64,000 nt of DNA from contig OX388341.1 of the NCBI GenBank assembly GCA_947579665.1, forward strand, positions 930,001 through 994,000, read 5' to 3'. The stretch comes from Sympetrum striolatum (lineage: Eukaryota > Arthropoda > Insecta > Odonata > Libellulidae). The position numbers and the translations under genes were made by a program. The notes beneath the pieces are model-generated. The model made no database searches. It was given only the letters and a program-made list of their open reading frames with translations, and was not told where the DNA came from. This document shows, in pieces, positions 23,712-36,900 of this stretch. The first letter of the stretch is position 1; each line of letters opens with the position of its first letter.

Positions 23712-26700
23712 CAGGCATCCCTCGTGAACCGCGGTTTCGCCAACCGCGGCCCTTGTGTATCCGCGGTTAATTTCTTGATACTTGGTCTTCCCAACCGCGG
23801 GTGTTTCCCTTGTCAACCGCGGTCTATGAGTCAACCAACTCTGAAAAATCAAGTATAGTTGGTGCCCAATATTTTACCAAGCTTCGCCGAGATCGTAATC
23901 AGAATTCATTTTACTCGGTATACTTATGCGGCCATTTTTAGCATTTCTCTTCGAATCATAAAATCTATTACTTAACAATTCCTACCATAACTCAAAATTT
24001 CACCGAACCAGGGAAACACCTTATTCCAAATTATTTTGTTTCTTATTCGAATTTAGATTCATCGCGGATTTTTACCAGATATTACAGAATTTCCTTTCAT
24101 TAATAGTATTTTCTGATAAAATGTATTAGCTTAGGTGTTTTCCTTTCAATTAGGTTTCTATTGGAAACCAAAAGTTTCCATAAACGGAACGGATATCTTC
24201 CTATACAGCTTAAGCAAGTCGTTTGCATCTTGATGGAGTTACTTCATACACTAAGGCGCTTCTTTGAAATGTCTTTGCTCTGTATATCCTCAGCTTTTTA
24301 GAAAGGATTATAATTTTATTCCTGAAAAGGGCTTCATATGTGTCTATGAACATGGGCATCTCATCGGTCATCATGGGAGGGTAATTAAAAGAAATCTCAT
24401 CGGGGTTTGAGGGGTCTAATAAGGGTTGACTGTTCTCTTTAACAGCCGAGTCTTTGGAAAATGATTACATTGTCTTTTTTCCCGTCTGGGGTATCCCTAG
24501 AGCAAACCCTAACTCGAACTTAGTCAGATTAGTTGAGTTTTCGTAGAAGTTTAGTTGTGTGTACTGAAGACGTCTCAATTTTTGGCGAATTTTCCATTTT
24601 GCATGAGCTGTGATGGATCCGAAGCGTAAATCAAGGTAGGAGAAAAGTAGTGTCTCCAAACGTGCAAGACGAGTAATGACACTCCATAAGAATTTAGAAG
24701 TTCTCGACAGACTTTTCGCGGAGAATCCTATGCATCAGATACATCGATATTCCATATCGATGGAAGAGAATGAGTCCACTTTTAGGAAAATTAAAAAGAG
24801 TTAGTCTTCAATCAGAACTAGAGCTCAGAGTGGAACTAGCGCAAGTGTTAAAGAGTGCATACGTGCCACGAAATAACGTCGAAAAAACAGAAAAGGCTCT
24901 GAATATATGGATTGAATCGCAGACACTAAACAGAGTGCCGTTAAGCACCTTAATTATCCGAGAAAAATCCTTCCGGTTATATAAACATTTCGCTTCTTCA
25001 GGTGAAACCAGTGGCGAAAAACAATTCACCCCAAGTAAGGGCCGGTTTGAGAATTTTAAGAAAAAGACATAACCTACATATTGTGAAGATTTCCGATGAA
25101 ATTGCATCTGCGGACCACAAAGCTGCGAAAGAGTTTCCCAATTGGTTTATGCAGCTTATTAAAGAGAAGTGTTTAATGCCAATGAAACCGGACCCTTCTG
25201 GGAGAGAATGCCTTCCCGGACTTTTATCTCCAAGTCTGAGAGAAATGCTCTGGGATTTAAGGTTAGCAAAGACCGCGTCAAGCTTCTTCTATGTTCCAAT
25301 GCAGCAGGCGATTTCAAAGCGAAGCCTATGCTAATTTACCGCTAGCAGAACCCGCGAGCTCTGTCTGGAATAATTAAAAATAATCTTCCAGTGTTTTGGC
25401 GGTCCAACCGAAAGGCTTGGGTGAGTCGAAATATCTTCATGGACTGGTTTAACAATTGTTTTTTTCCCGAAGTTGAGAAATATATATCATCAAAATAATT
25501 GCCTTTTAAAGTTCTTCTCGTTTAGGATAATGCCCCAGGCCATCCTCAGGAACTTAAACCTGCTCACCCAACCTCCCACTTCCTCCCACCTAACACCACA
25601 TCACTCCTCTAGCCTCTAGATCAGGGTATCATTTCTACCTTCAAGAGTTATCATATTCGGCGTAACAACTTTTTCTTGTTAGAAATGATAGAGAAAAACA
25701 ACTCTCTCTCTCTCTGTAACTGATTGTTGGAAAAATTTCAATATTGCCGACAGCATAAATTTACTTAAAGAATCACTAGACGAGATCATCGACACTGAAT
25801 TCATGTTGGCGGAAACTCTGGCCGTAGGCAGTCATTGATTTTAAAGAATTTCTTAAACTTGTCGATGAACTAAATCTTATCGTTTCACAAGGCGACTGAA
25901 AGGGGAAGGGCTAGATGACATGCAGCTTAAAGATGTCGAAGAACTTTTAAATTCAAGCAATGAAGAGTTGAGTGAGGAGGATCTGGAGCAGCTCATCGGC
26001 AAGCAGGACGTGGCTGAGGAACAGGACGAAGAATAGCAACCTTCAACAGAAATTACTTTGGCCAATGTCAACAAAATCGTTGATATGGCCTCAAATTTGT
26101 CAGATTTTGTGATTGACGTGGACCGTAAATGGACCGTAGCTTAATTTTCAAAAGAGGATTGGAGGAGTTACTGCAAGCTTACAAAGAACTGAGGAAGAAT
26201 CTAATGAAAAAACTTGGCCAGCCAACTATCATATCATTCTTTAGTAAAATAGGAGGTGCCGAATCATAAAGTGCTGACAGAGAGTGATTCGAGTACCATA
26301 ACGAACATAACAGACACAGATCATTAATAATTCAAGGCAGTCTAGGTATGTGAAATGATATTTTCAAAAATTATTCTTTATTGATAATTGTGAATACTTA
26401 AATATTATCAGTTAATAATTCAGGGCATAAACTTATTTAACCTGGGAAATTTCTTCGTAAATGTAAAATTTACGTTGCAGACTGGCACGATTCCGTTAGA
26501 GCCAAAATTTCCGATGCAGAGGGAGCTGATCATTTTTATCAGAAGTTACCGGCGCGTTTGGGATAGAAATGCGGAAAAATTAAAGAGGAATAATATCTTA
26601 GAAATGTACACATGTACTAACAGGGAAAACTATTTTTTACTAATTTTTTCTCCCTATATTGTTGCTCGGAAAACCTAACCCTTGATTTCCCATATACGTA

Positions 26701-26777
26701 ATGCTTCGCCAACCGCGGTTTTGGCAACCGCGGGCTCTTTCGATTCCCTAACCCCCGCGGTTGGCGAGGGATACCTG
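23712..26777 (+). mobile_element. pogo/Tigger DNA transposon, full length but dead
   Basis: The ends are inverted: CAGGCATCCCTCGTGAACCG on the left and, complemented, CAGGTATCCCTCGCCAACCG on the right. TA dinucleotides flank both (23710-23711, 26778-26779), the Tc1/mariner-pogo target duplication. The CAGG(C/T)ATCCCTCG terminus is typical of Tigger-like elements. Subterminal zones carry several AACCGCGG boxes (five near the left end, four near the right), candidate transposase-binding repeats. The interior is a broken transposase (separate entry). Length 3,066 bp. Confidence 0.9.
24613..26269 (+). pseudogene. pogo/Tigger transposase, inactivated
   Basis: The frame begins MDPKRKSR then a TAG stop, followed by a CENP-B/psq-type helix-turn-helix stretch (RRVMTLHKNLEVLDRL). 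The DDE domain is visible as FNANETG near 25170, where the usual first catalytic Asp is Asn, then GFKVSKDRV and LLLCSNAAGDFKAKP, DNAPGHPQEL near 25530 (second Asp kept), and NTTSLL…PLDQGIISTFKS near 25600. It ends PTIISFFSKIGG before TAA. Several stops and frame changes interrupt it, so no intact protein can be made. Domain order and length agree with Tigger transposases. Confidence 0.9.
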
Positions 26778-27920
26778 TATATCAATTTACAATGAATGGA
26801 GGATAAATGCTTGTAATAACTTTCAGCAAAATTATTTTTTCTGAGACTCAGTCATATTAGACACATAGACATAATTCAGAACAAGCCTATCAAATCTGCA
26901 ACAAATGGCTGCTTCGAAAATTACTATACAAATTTATAAACTGAATGTCACTGCGGTTTGGTAACATTGTATTCTCCCTCAACCAGGAACAATAACAGAA
27001 ATATACATTGAAATTTCAAAAAACATTTGGAACGAGAACACAATTCACAAAAATATTCTCAAGAAATGTAGTTATATAGTAGAAAAATTCAGCATAATAC
27101 ATTATGAAGAAAGTTGCGACATTTTCTTCTTCAAGTCACCACATAAATTCTCAGGAATTTCTCTCTTGAATTTTAAGACCTGGATCAAAGAAGAAATATT
27201 GCTTTCATTCCATACAAACAAAAAATTTTAGTATAAACATTTTTATGAAAATATTCCCATGATAATTTAAATTTTATAAATGAAACACAAGATACAATTC
27301 ATGCCTATTCCATAATTAGAAATTAATTCTTATTTACATAAATAAATAAGTATGCATGTAAAAATAAAATCATTTATATATCCATATAAATAATGGAGTA
27401 TACCAACTATGCAAGCATCCATGAATCATAAAAGAAGTGCATCTCAAGCAACTGATCATCAGAACTAAAACTATCCGAGAACCTTCAGTTAACTAAACAT
27501 TTGGGATAATAATTGCGTCTGGAATCATTCTGACTATGCAACCACCAACAAAGAATGATATCTAAACATTTAACAATTTCTCATAAACTAACCAATAAAA
27601 CACAAAAGAGATTTATGTGAGTTAAATCAGAAGCTTAAGTTTTATTATTTGAATTTTGATGATTTTGATAAATATCACCAAGTAGAACTTCTTTACCCAT
27701 AAAAAATGTATATCCATGAATTAGATAGTCTAAAAAGAGCACCCTGAATTTTGTTCTAATTGCGCAAAAATTGTTTTATATTTATGAACAATTCTCTTGA
27801 TGCCAAAAGAAACAAACTGGTAAAAAAATCCTCTTCCACCGTCCTTGCTACAAAATAACCAAAAGATTCCATTCGTCTAGAATTCATTTTCTTCATGAGA
27901 AGCCCATAATTTTGCATCAT
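26778..27920. other. no feature recognised
   Basis: AT-rich spacer between the Tigger element and the 3' end of the MEI1-like gene; may include its 3' UTR. No clear gene or repeat seen. Confidence 0.45.
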
Positions 27921-27980
27921 CTAGGGATCAGCCACTCCCAGAAAATGAAATATTAATAATCCTATGTGATACAGGATTCT
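27921..27980 (-). CDS. MEI1-like terminal exon, tentative
   Basis: After a weak acceptor (AAAATCTGAG) the frame RILYHIGLLIFHFLGVADP ends in TAG at 27921. Phase 0 fits exon 18, but the acceptor lacks a pyrimidine tract and the segment is short, so another last exon further downstream is possible. Confidence 0.3.
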   Translation of the reverse strand, partial: RILYHIGLLIFHFLGVADP

Positions 27981-30900
27981 CTCAGATTTTACAGGTATAT
28001 ATACAAGATATATAGTTTTATTATACATGATGACATTCAATAACAATTGAACATCAAGCTCGTAAACATTTGTTAACTTACCATTAATATAGTCTCTTTC
28101 ATTGCAGAGGACTTCCCCTGTTCGTTTGTTTCCAAAGAAGTCTCCTCTGTACAATCCTCATTTACTAAAGCTCTCCCAATTTTAGAAATAGTTTTTCTTA
28201 AAAGCAATGGACCAATATTTTTCACACTTTCATTTCTCTTAGAATAACTGAAGCTAGAACTCATAAATTCTACAAATAAAAATATAAAATTATTTAGGAA
28301 ATCAAATAATGAAATAAGTTGAGGATGTTAAATTACTTAAAGTTTAATTCAAAAACTAATTCTATCATTAGTTTTAAACATACCATTTTCACTCCTCTGC
28401 CTAAGTAGCCACTCATAGATAAAATGAAGGAATGATAGCGATAGAGAACCTGACTGACTATTGCATTGGTCTTTGGCTGTACCTTGAACCACATTAAAAG
28501 ATAGCTTTGAGTTGATCAAGGAGATGTTCCAGGGCAGTTTAGAGATATGAGAGGTCAAGTTTTTGTTGGGAAGTTTTAGAGCAAAACTCATGAATTCCCA
28601 GCAATAACATTCTAATGTAGAGGTTACCTGAGAAAAAATAAGCATCATGAAATTAACAATGGATCAAGGAAGAGAAAAATTGAAGTAATACTTCAAAGAA
28701 AACATTTTATTTTGGTATTTCAATTTCTCATCTTTGAAATTCTGGATAAAGACTATTAATCTAGAATTTCTATTACTTATGCTCCCTCATGGGTCAGTCT
28801 TGTGTCCATGTCAATCTCTGCAATTATCTTTCTTTGCTTCAAATAAAATAAAACATCAAAGTACTTCAAAGAGTTTGTAAAACAATGGAAAAAGTAAAAC
28901 ATATTCTGAAATCTTATAGTTTTTAAGTATTTACCAAGTTTGAATTTTATTATTAGATTATGAGTTGCATGAAAATACATGAGAACATGTTCAGAGATTT
29001 TTTTAGAAATATTGTTGTCGCTTATTAAAAATCTATACCAAGTGAATACCCAGAAAAATTGAGAAATCGTCTAATCTTAAATGACTAAACGCTTTTATTT
29101 CTATAAATATTTATGTATTAACTAATTTTTTATTACTATTTACCATTTATGTAATAGGATAATATCTATTCAATTCTAATCACATATTCTTTGAATAATC
29201 AGTCAAAGCAAATTAAGATTTCATAAGACTTTATTTAGAAAAGAATAAATCAGAAAAGAGTAATAGGATTAGTTTCTAGAAATTATGTATTTGAATAAGT
29301 AAACTTTCAATTTCGCAAAAGCAACTTGTATGAAAACAAGAACCTAAGTTATTTTCTTCCATTCTCATAATAATTTTCTCTTATGACCGCAAAAAGGAAA
29401 GGTTAAATATGAGGATGCTGTTTCATGTGATTCCAGCATTTACTGTTATGAAAATGAATCCCTGAATAAAACTTAAAGCCATGTGTATTTATAATCCAGA
29501 AATCGACAATGGACATTTAAATGTCTCTTTATTATGAAAAAGGAGTAGCTAGATATTCATCAGCACATGGGCAGAAAAATTACATATTTGATTTCCAAGA
29601 GAAAATTTCAGTAATTATTTTGTAACATTTCTGCTATATTCTAAGGATTTATGACGATGAAAGCATGTTGATGCTCAATTGAGCTAGTAAAATCATATCG
29701 ACAAAATGTGTAATAAATTGAGAACCATTTGATTCATGGTAAGAAAATTATCAATGGAAACTAATACTGAAACAACTCTATGCTTCTACTATGCTATGTT
29801 TCACTCAAGGTTCTCCAACAGAATTATTTTTTGGGGCTCCTGTACTTATGTTCACAAATTGTTCCTTTTGCAAAAAAGAGCTATTCGTTATATTGCCAAA
29901 TACTACACCCAAAGAGCACTTGTATGCCTCTCTTCAAAAAATACAAAATTTTACCACTTCCTTGTTTGCATATTTACCACTTAATTCTTTTTGTAAAAAA
30001 ATTGGGAATTGTTTAATAGTAATAACAAACTTTACAAGTACAGAATGAGGAATCAGAATGGACTTCACATGTACCACAGTAGATAACAAATAAACAATAA
30101 AGGTCCCTACCATATGGCAGTGAAATGCTATAATAGATTACCAAATTGTATAAAGTCTCTTGTTATTATTAATTACTTCAGGAAAACTGCTTTTAACCTT
30201 TTGATAAATGAATGCTTTTACTGTGTAATGATTTTATAAATTGAATTTATTTAAATGCATAAATGACTTGTCCTACATTTGTTTTCCACAAATCACTATG
30301 GACCTATAAAGATTATTTTATATTATTATTACTATGTACATGCATTGAGTTTGAAACAGTTATCTTTGACTTACTTTAGCATTGAGCATTATAATCTGTA
30401 GATACAGAGTTCTGACAAATGAAACATCAGAGAAACTGTCAGCTTCTGAATGTTTCTGTAAAACTCTCACAAAAGGTCTTGAAGCCAAAGAAGGTTTCAT
30501 TGCATGAACTTCGACAAGAGCATGAAAAAGTTTAAGGGAAGAGCAGCAGAGATCTTGACTATTACTGGTAAGTCCTTGAAGTAAGTGCAAAGAATCCAAA
30601 GAAAAGCTCTTCATGCCACCCTAAGAGAAAATTAAATGCACTCTTTAAAATTATCAATGCTATCACATGAAGGATAATATTCATAACTGTTCAAACAATT
30701 ACCTGGGAATAGAAGGGATTAATGAATAACAGTTTTCCAAAGATTAGAAAAGCTATCGAATTGAGATCCTCAGAAAATTGATTATTTAGAGATCTATCCT
30801 TCAGAGACTTATCCTTATATTTTCCATTTACTTTCTCCACCACCGCTGGACATGATTTGACTTTTGAACACAAATTGGCAGACCACTCAAGTCTCTTCAT

Positions 30901-33900
30901 AAGTCCATAATGACTGAGTATGGATGATGCAACTGAAGTGATAAAGGGTGATAATAATACTGAGCAAATTATAAAAAGAATTAATGTTTGCAGAATACAA
31001 AAAGTAAGTTCTCCTGTACAAAATATTTAAAATGTTTCAATTCATAGGACTGTTTCTTTCTCACACAAATTTAATGCCTACATTAATTCATTTATTTATG
31101 ATATACTAATTAATTATATTATTATTAATTAATATTACCATATTATTAAATTAATTAATTTATTTATGATACGAGTAAAATGTAGCTTCCATACTGCAAG
31201 CATATTGATAACATAAATTTAAAGTTGGCATCATATCGCTACGGTCCTCAAAAGAAAAAAAAGAATTGAAAATATTCTTAAAATTCACTGCAATTTATTT
31301 GTCCGGCATTGAACCTGGGTCTTCCTGGTTATACTTAATATGCAGCACAACAGAAAATCACCATCTCTAACTACGTATGCAAATTCAAGCAGAAATATTG
31401 GTTGCAGCTGCCTCAAACGACGTCCTACTTTTCCCTTATATTCCTTATGAGAGAAAAGTAATTGTGCTCTGGCATCGACCCCAGGAACAGTATAATCTTA
31501 CTTCATTTTTTTTCGTAAACTGAGTCTTACTATACATCTTCTAGGGGAGCAAGAACTTCCTATTATTTCGATAAGTGCATCAAAATAAATAATGAAAAAC
31601 TACCTCAATGTATTTTAAAGGGCAGATTTTTGCATGAAGTCATAGAGCGCTTAAAATTGATGGAAAATTGTACATCTTTTACGGAAAGGGAACTTGATAA
31701 GAGATATTTTACGTTTTACCTACATGTCATCATATACTTATTGCCCACATGAAAAAGCCCACAATTTATTCATATACAGTAATTGTGCATTAAGCAAGAG
31801 GATAAAAGATGTATTTTCAATGAATTCTTAGAACTTAGTTAAAAGTAATAACACTGGATTGGATTTTCTGAAAAAAGTTTAAACATTGCAAATGAAGAAT
31901 TTGCTCAATTTTATAAACACCAACAATAAAATTAGCTCCTATAAAAATAAATCAGTCAAAATACATTCAATTGCAATGAATATGTTTATACTATCAAAGG
32001 TAATTCTGGCAAAATCATAAATCAAGCAAATTGAGTTGATGAATTAAAAATTAAGAAAGATTGTGATTTTTTTTATTACTAAAAGTAGCTCACTCAAACA
32101 CTTTTCCATTTTGACCAGATGAACTTCTCAACTACACAAATAAGCATAGAAAATATGACAAAATAAAAAGTTGTAAAAAGGAGTATTAGAAAACTTAACT
32201 GTAACATGAGAGTGACTTAATCTACTGATGTAGTTTTTGTTAAATAAATCATTCCTTTGCATATTTAATTAAATATAACAGAAAGAGTAACAATTACTGA
32301 TTTATAGAAAAAGTTTAAACCTCGAGCATCTTCTCTCATAACTGAAGTAGCAAGAAGAAAATCCAACATTTTCAGGCCAGATATATATAGAATGTATTGA
32401 TTTTTTTCTGGTGATTCTTGAGGAAAGATTGATTGCTTGCATGCAACAGCACTTGTGACTAAACAAGCCAGTCTGATAATTACATCGGAGGTTGGTAAGG
32501 ATATAACAGATGCTTGAGCTAGCTGAAGCATGCATGAGATATTTATTACTGCAAAAAGATTATGAGTGTCATTATACCATTTTCATACTCAGCAACAGTT
32601 TCCCTTCAAGAAATGCTAATACCTCTTCCTTTTTGAATGTCATCTTCTAATCCAGAAAACCTTTGCATCATCTGGAGTAAAACTTCCCATATATTGAATG
32701 AGATTTTCTCTTTCTCTTCTGGTTTTGCTTTCTCTATGCAGCCCCAAAGAGTTCTAAAAGCACATTCTGTCACCTTTATACAACTCACTTCAGCTATTTC
32801 CTACAAATATAATTTATTCAAGCTGAATGAATGTTATAAGTCAAGATCTCACCTTTTATCATTGTTATTCCCTCTCTCATTCAAGGAGCCATTTTATGTA
32901 ATGCTGCTTCAACATAACTACTGTTTGACGTCACACTTGATAAGAGATTGATTATTATACTATTGGGCAGATTATAGCACTATTGGTTCACGTTTGCTAA
33001 TCATTTATACGTACTTTGACTATGTACTCCTGTATCTTAATGTTAAAATAGGAATTCATAATATCTCTTTACTATATAGATAACTCTTGAATTTTTCATT
33101 TAAATTTTGTAATTAAATGTCAACATGAGTTCATCCAATGGTTTTAATTTAAGGATATGATAAGATTTCTCTGTGTACATTCAAAAGCTCTGTGCCATCC
33201 TATCTATATATTTAATGGATTGAATCATATGGCCATTTTATAGCTTATAGAATAATTTATCATAACACAGAGTATTATTTATCTTTGTTTTTCCTACCTA
33301 CCTATTTCTAGAGTTAAAAATATTTTTATTCTTAAATTTTTCCTTTTTTCTGATTTAAAATATTGTTAACTATAAATGAAATGTATGTTTTTTTATTTAA
33401 ATGAATCTTATGCATTTGTGATATCAACCTTCAACTTTGTAATTTGCGTATGTGCTATTCTATTTATTTGTGCAAATATGTTATTTTGATTTGTTTTTCT
33501 TAACTGCCCATTTTTTAGAGTTGAAATATTTTTATTATTATTTTTTCTTTTACTGAATTAAAATATTATTAACTATTAGCAAAATGTATATTGTTGTTTT
33601 AAAATGTTTCTTTTTATACTTTCGATATCGATTTTAAACTGTATTTAAACCTTTGTAAAGGGCTCCATAAATAAATTCTATTCTACTCTATATTATTGAT
33701 TTACTTCAACTATTTCAGAAAGTAAGAATAATTTAGAATTTCAGTCAGGATTTTCTAAAAGACTGCTTCAAATACAAACCATTAGGCATAGAAATGCATC
33801 CTGACTTAGAATTAGTAATTTTTCCAATTCATGGCATGATTTTGATGGATCACATCCTTGAAGCCATAATAAGACCTAAAAATAATGGTTGACTCTTAGG

Positions 33901-36900
33901 ATTGAAATGCGTTAAATGGCATTAAATATATATGGTAGATCTTGAAGTATAAATTCAAGTTACTACAATCAAAGTATACCACATGTAATTGGAGCCATGA
34001 GTTCCTATCTGGAGATGAGAACACCCATAAAAGAAGGGCAGGGTGATAGGTAAAGACACTACTTAAGTCTCCATTCTTTTGTTTGATCCAAAAATCACCT
34101 ATCAAATGATTTAGTTTCTGTGATGCTTCCTCTATTTCTGCACTGACAGGGCAACCATTTGAAAGATATGAAATCTAAAAACATTTAATGAAGAGAGAGG
34201 AAAATTACTAATCAAATTTACATGGAGAATACGGACATTAAAGTAATTCAGACTCATATATCACCCATCTTTAATCTGAAAATTTCAGTACTAAAATGAA
34301 ATAATTACTGCAAATGAAAACCATAGAGCCTTAAGCAAAGGTGCAGATAATTCCTTTGCAATACATCCAGCCTTACTCTGGCAGTACAAACATTTTATAA
34401 ACTGTATCAATGGAGCTAGGAATGGAAGGGCTGCTTCTTCTCTAAAAGGAAAATTCCTTTAATAAAAAATCTTTCCTTAAATTAGAACTTAAACATTGAA
34501 AACTTAATTTCTATCAGCTACTTTTCAAAATTACCTTGAAGTGCTAATGCAGTAAAAATATGAGAAAATGAGCACAGCAATTCCAGTGGGTTCAGATGGT
34601 TGTGAAGCCAACAAAGATGGCCAAGAAAGAATATCGAGGGGTAAATCAGATATCCCTTGATTTAAAACAATGAACGAATTGGACCAGTTCAGTTCTATTT
34701 CAGCAAGCTGAGACAGTAAGTGTGATAGTACAACTAGGCTGGCATTGGTTATGGCTTCATCTCTAAGGAAAGAATCAATTTATTAATGAAGAACCAATTT
34801 ACAATAGAACTAAATTATCTCCCAAAAATTGAAACTTACACACTTAAGGAATAATTGAAAGGTGTATAAATATATGCACAAAATGTATGAGTTGCTCTAG
34901 ACAATTTTTGCATTCAAAATTATAAAAAAGCTCACAACAAAAGGTGATATAATTTGTAAACGATTATTAAAAGAAACTTTACGCTTCAAAAGAAAGGATG
35001 AGGAAAGAATTTAACGGTGGCTAATTTTACTAAAGAGAAATTCAGTCATTACAAAGATATTGCAGATATTTTAAGTTCTCTCCATTAAAAAGGCCAAACA
35101 ATTACCATGGAAATATTATGCTTAGATAAGTCGTATATAAAATGTATAATTAGGAATTACTTCATTCTTGAATGGGAAAATGATTAATCTTCTTAAGATG
35201 AAAAATTATAATGCATAACTAGGTATAGGTCAATCTTACATATAGAAAGAATAGAAAAATTTTACAAATAAAATAGAACTTTCGATGACTGATCATAAAC
35301 AAATCTGTACACAAAAAATTAAGTAAAACATGTATATTTGTTAGATGATGAACAAAGTATCAATAACAAACACACAAGTCAGATACAAAACTGTCAACCT
35401 AATTGGTTGAAATAAATATAATTCTGTATTCCCACACAGAGACACACTACACAGTACCTCTGTTTCAATGCACAGTTTCATCAGTTGGAGAATAAATAAG
35501 GCTTTAAATGATACAGGCACAAAATATTATATGTCCCATTTGCAGCTGAAGTAGAGATGCTGTGTGAAAAGAATGATTTGAAAGAAAGGCTCAAACATAT
35601 GCTGAGCACACTAACCTTGCACACAATGGCAATCAATAAGGATAAAATTAATAAAGTAAAATAAATAAAGCACATATGCCAATACTAATTTAGAAAGTTA
35701 AATAACAGGGGATTACCAGAGAATGACAGATTTGATCAACTGGATAAATAAAGCAAAATTAACTCTTGACAATGAAAAACTCTTTACCTACTAAAGTGTT
35801 AGTTCAGTGCAAAAGAAAAAAATTAAAATATTTTCTAGTACTTTGTTCTCTCTGCAAGCAAGACCCTAGGCACTGGAGATCAGCAGAGGATGAAAGCAAT
35901 CAATCACTAGCAAATGTCAATAAAAAGCAAGGAGGGACCAACAACTTATTAAAAAGTCTATATTAAATTAGTGCTAATGAAACAAATCATATATATATAT
36001 ATATATATAGTGGAAGATGCTACTGGGGGTAAAAATTATAGAAGATACAGATTAGAGGATATAGTCAGGAAAAATGCAGGCTTCCGTACAAATGATCATT
36101 AGCCATGGTGAGTCATTGCCAACCAATCAAAATACTGTTCAGGAAAAAGGACATAAATTGATGTATGAACATGAGGTATTCCATGCCTCAAGAATAACAC
36201 TTATAGTATATATTAATAGTATATATTAATAGTATATAATAATATGTAACGTTTTCACTCAAAGATTACTAGTTCATTAAAGATTGAAAATTAAATTTGG
36301 AATTACTTAAGTAGGCTATCAAAAAGCAGCAGTAACATTCTTACCCAAAATCTCGAGAAGAAAGAAGAAGTGGCAAGAGAGTGAGATAGCCTTGGAATGC
36401 TAACTTATGAGAAATCTCATTACAGTACTTTCCAAATTTCAGGTACATCCATTCAAGACAAATTAAATACTCCTTGTACAATTCATAATTTCCTTTTTTA
36501 CATTCCATTTCCTTTAAGGGAAGGTGAAAATTTAGTTTTGCTTTATGGCAACACACATTTTTCAGGCTAAATTACTGAGTAATATTAAATTTCATAAAAT
36601 AAATTATTTGATATTTAATTTCAAAATACATAATATAATGCTTGATAGATAAGATAATCCCTGAGTAAACAATTAAACCTAAATATTTGACCAGAAATAT
36701 TATCATTGGCTATAATGGCTATGATGTATCCAAAAATATTCATCCACCTGATAGAATAAAAACGTGGTTAAATTAATGGCATGAGGAGGTGGAAGAATAA
36801 AATGCGACCTATTTGGGGAAATAAGAGGAACTAAAATAAGTGAGAGGAGCAACTAAGGCAATTTCTAAATTATAAATTACGAAGCACTTAATAACAGGTT

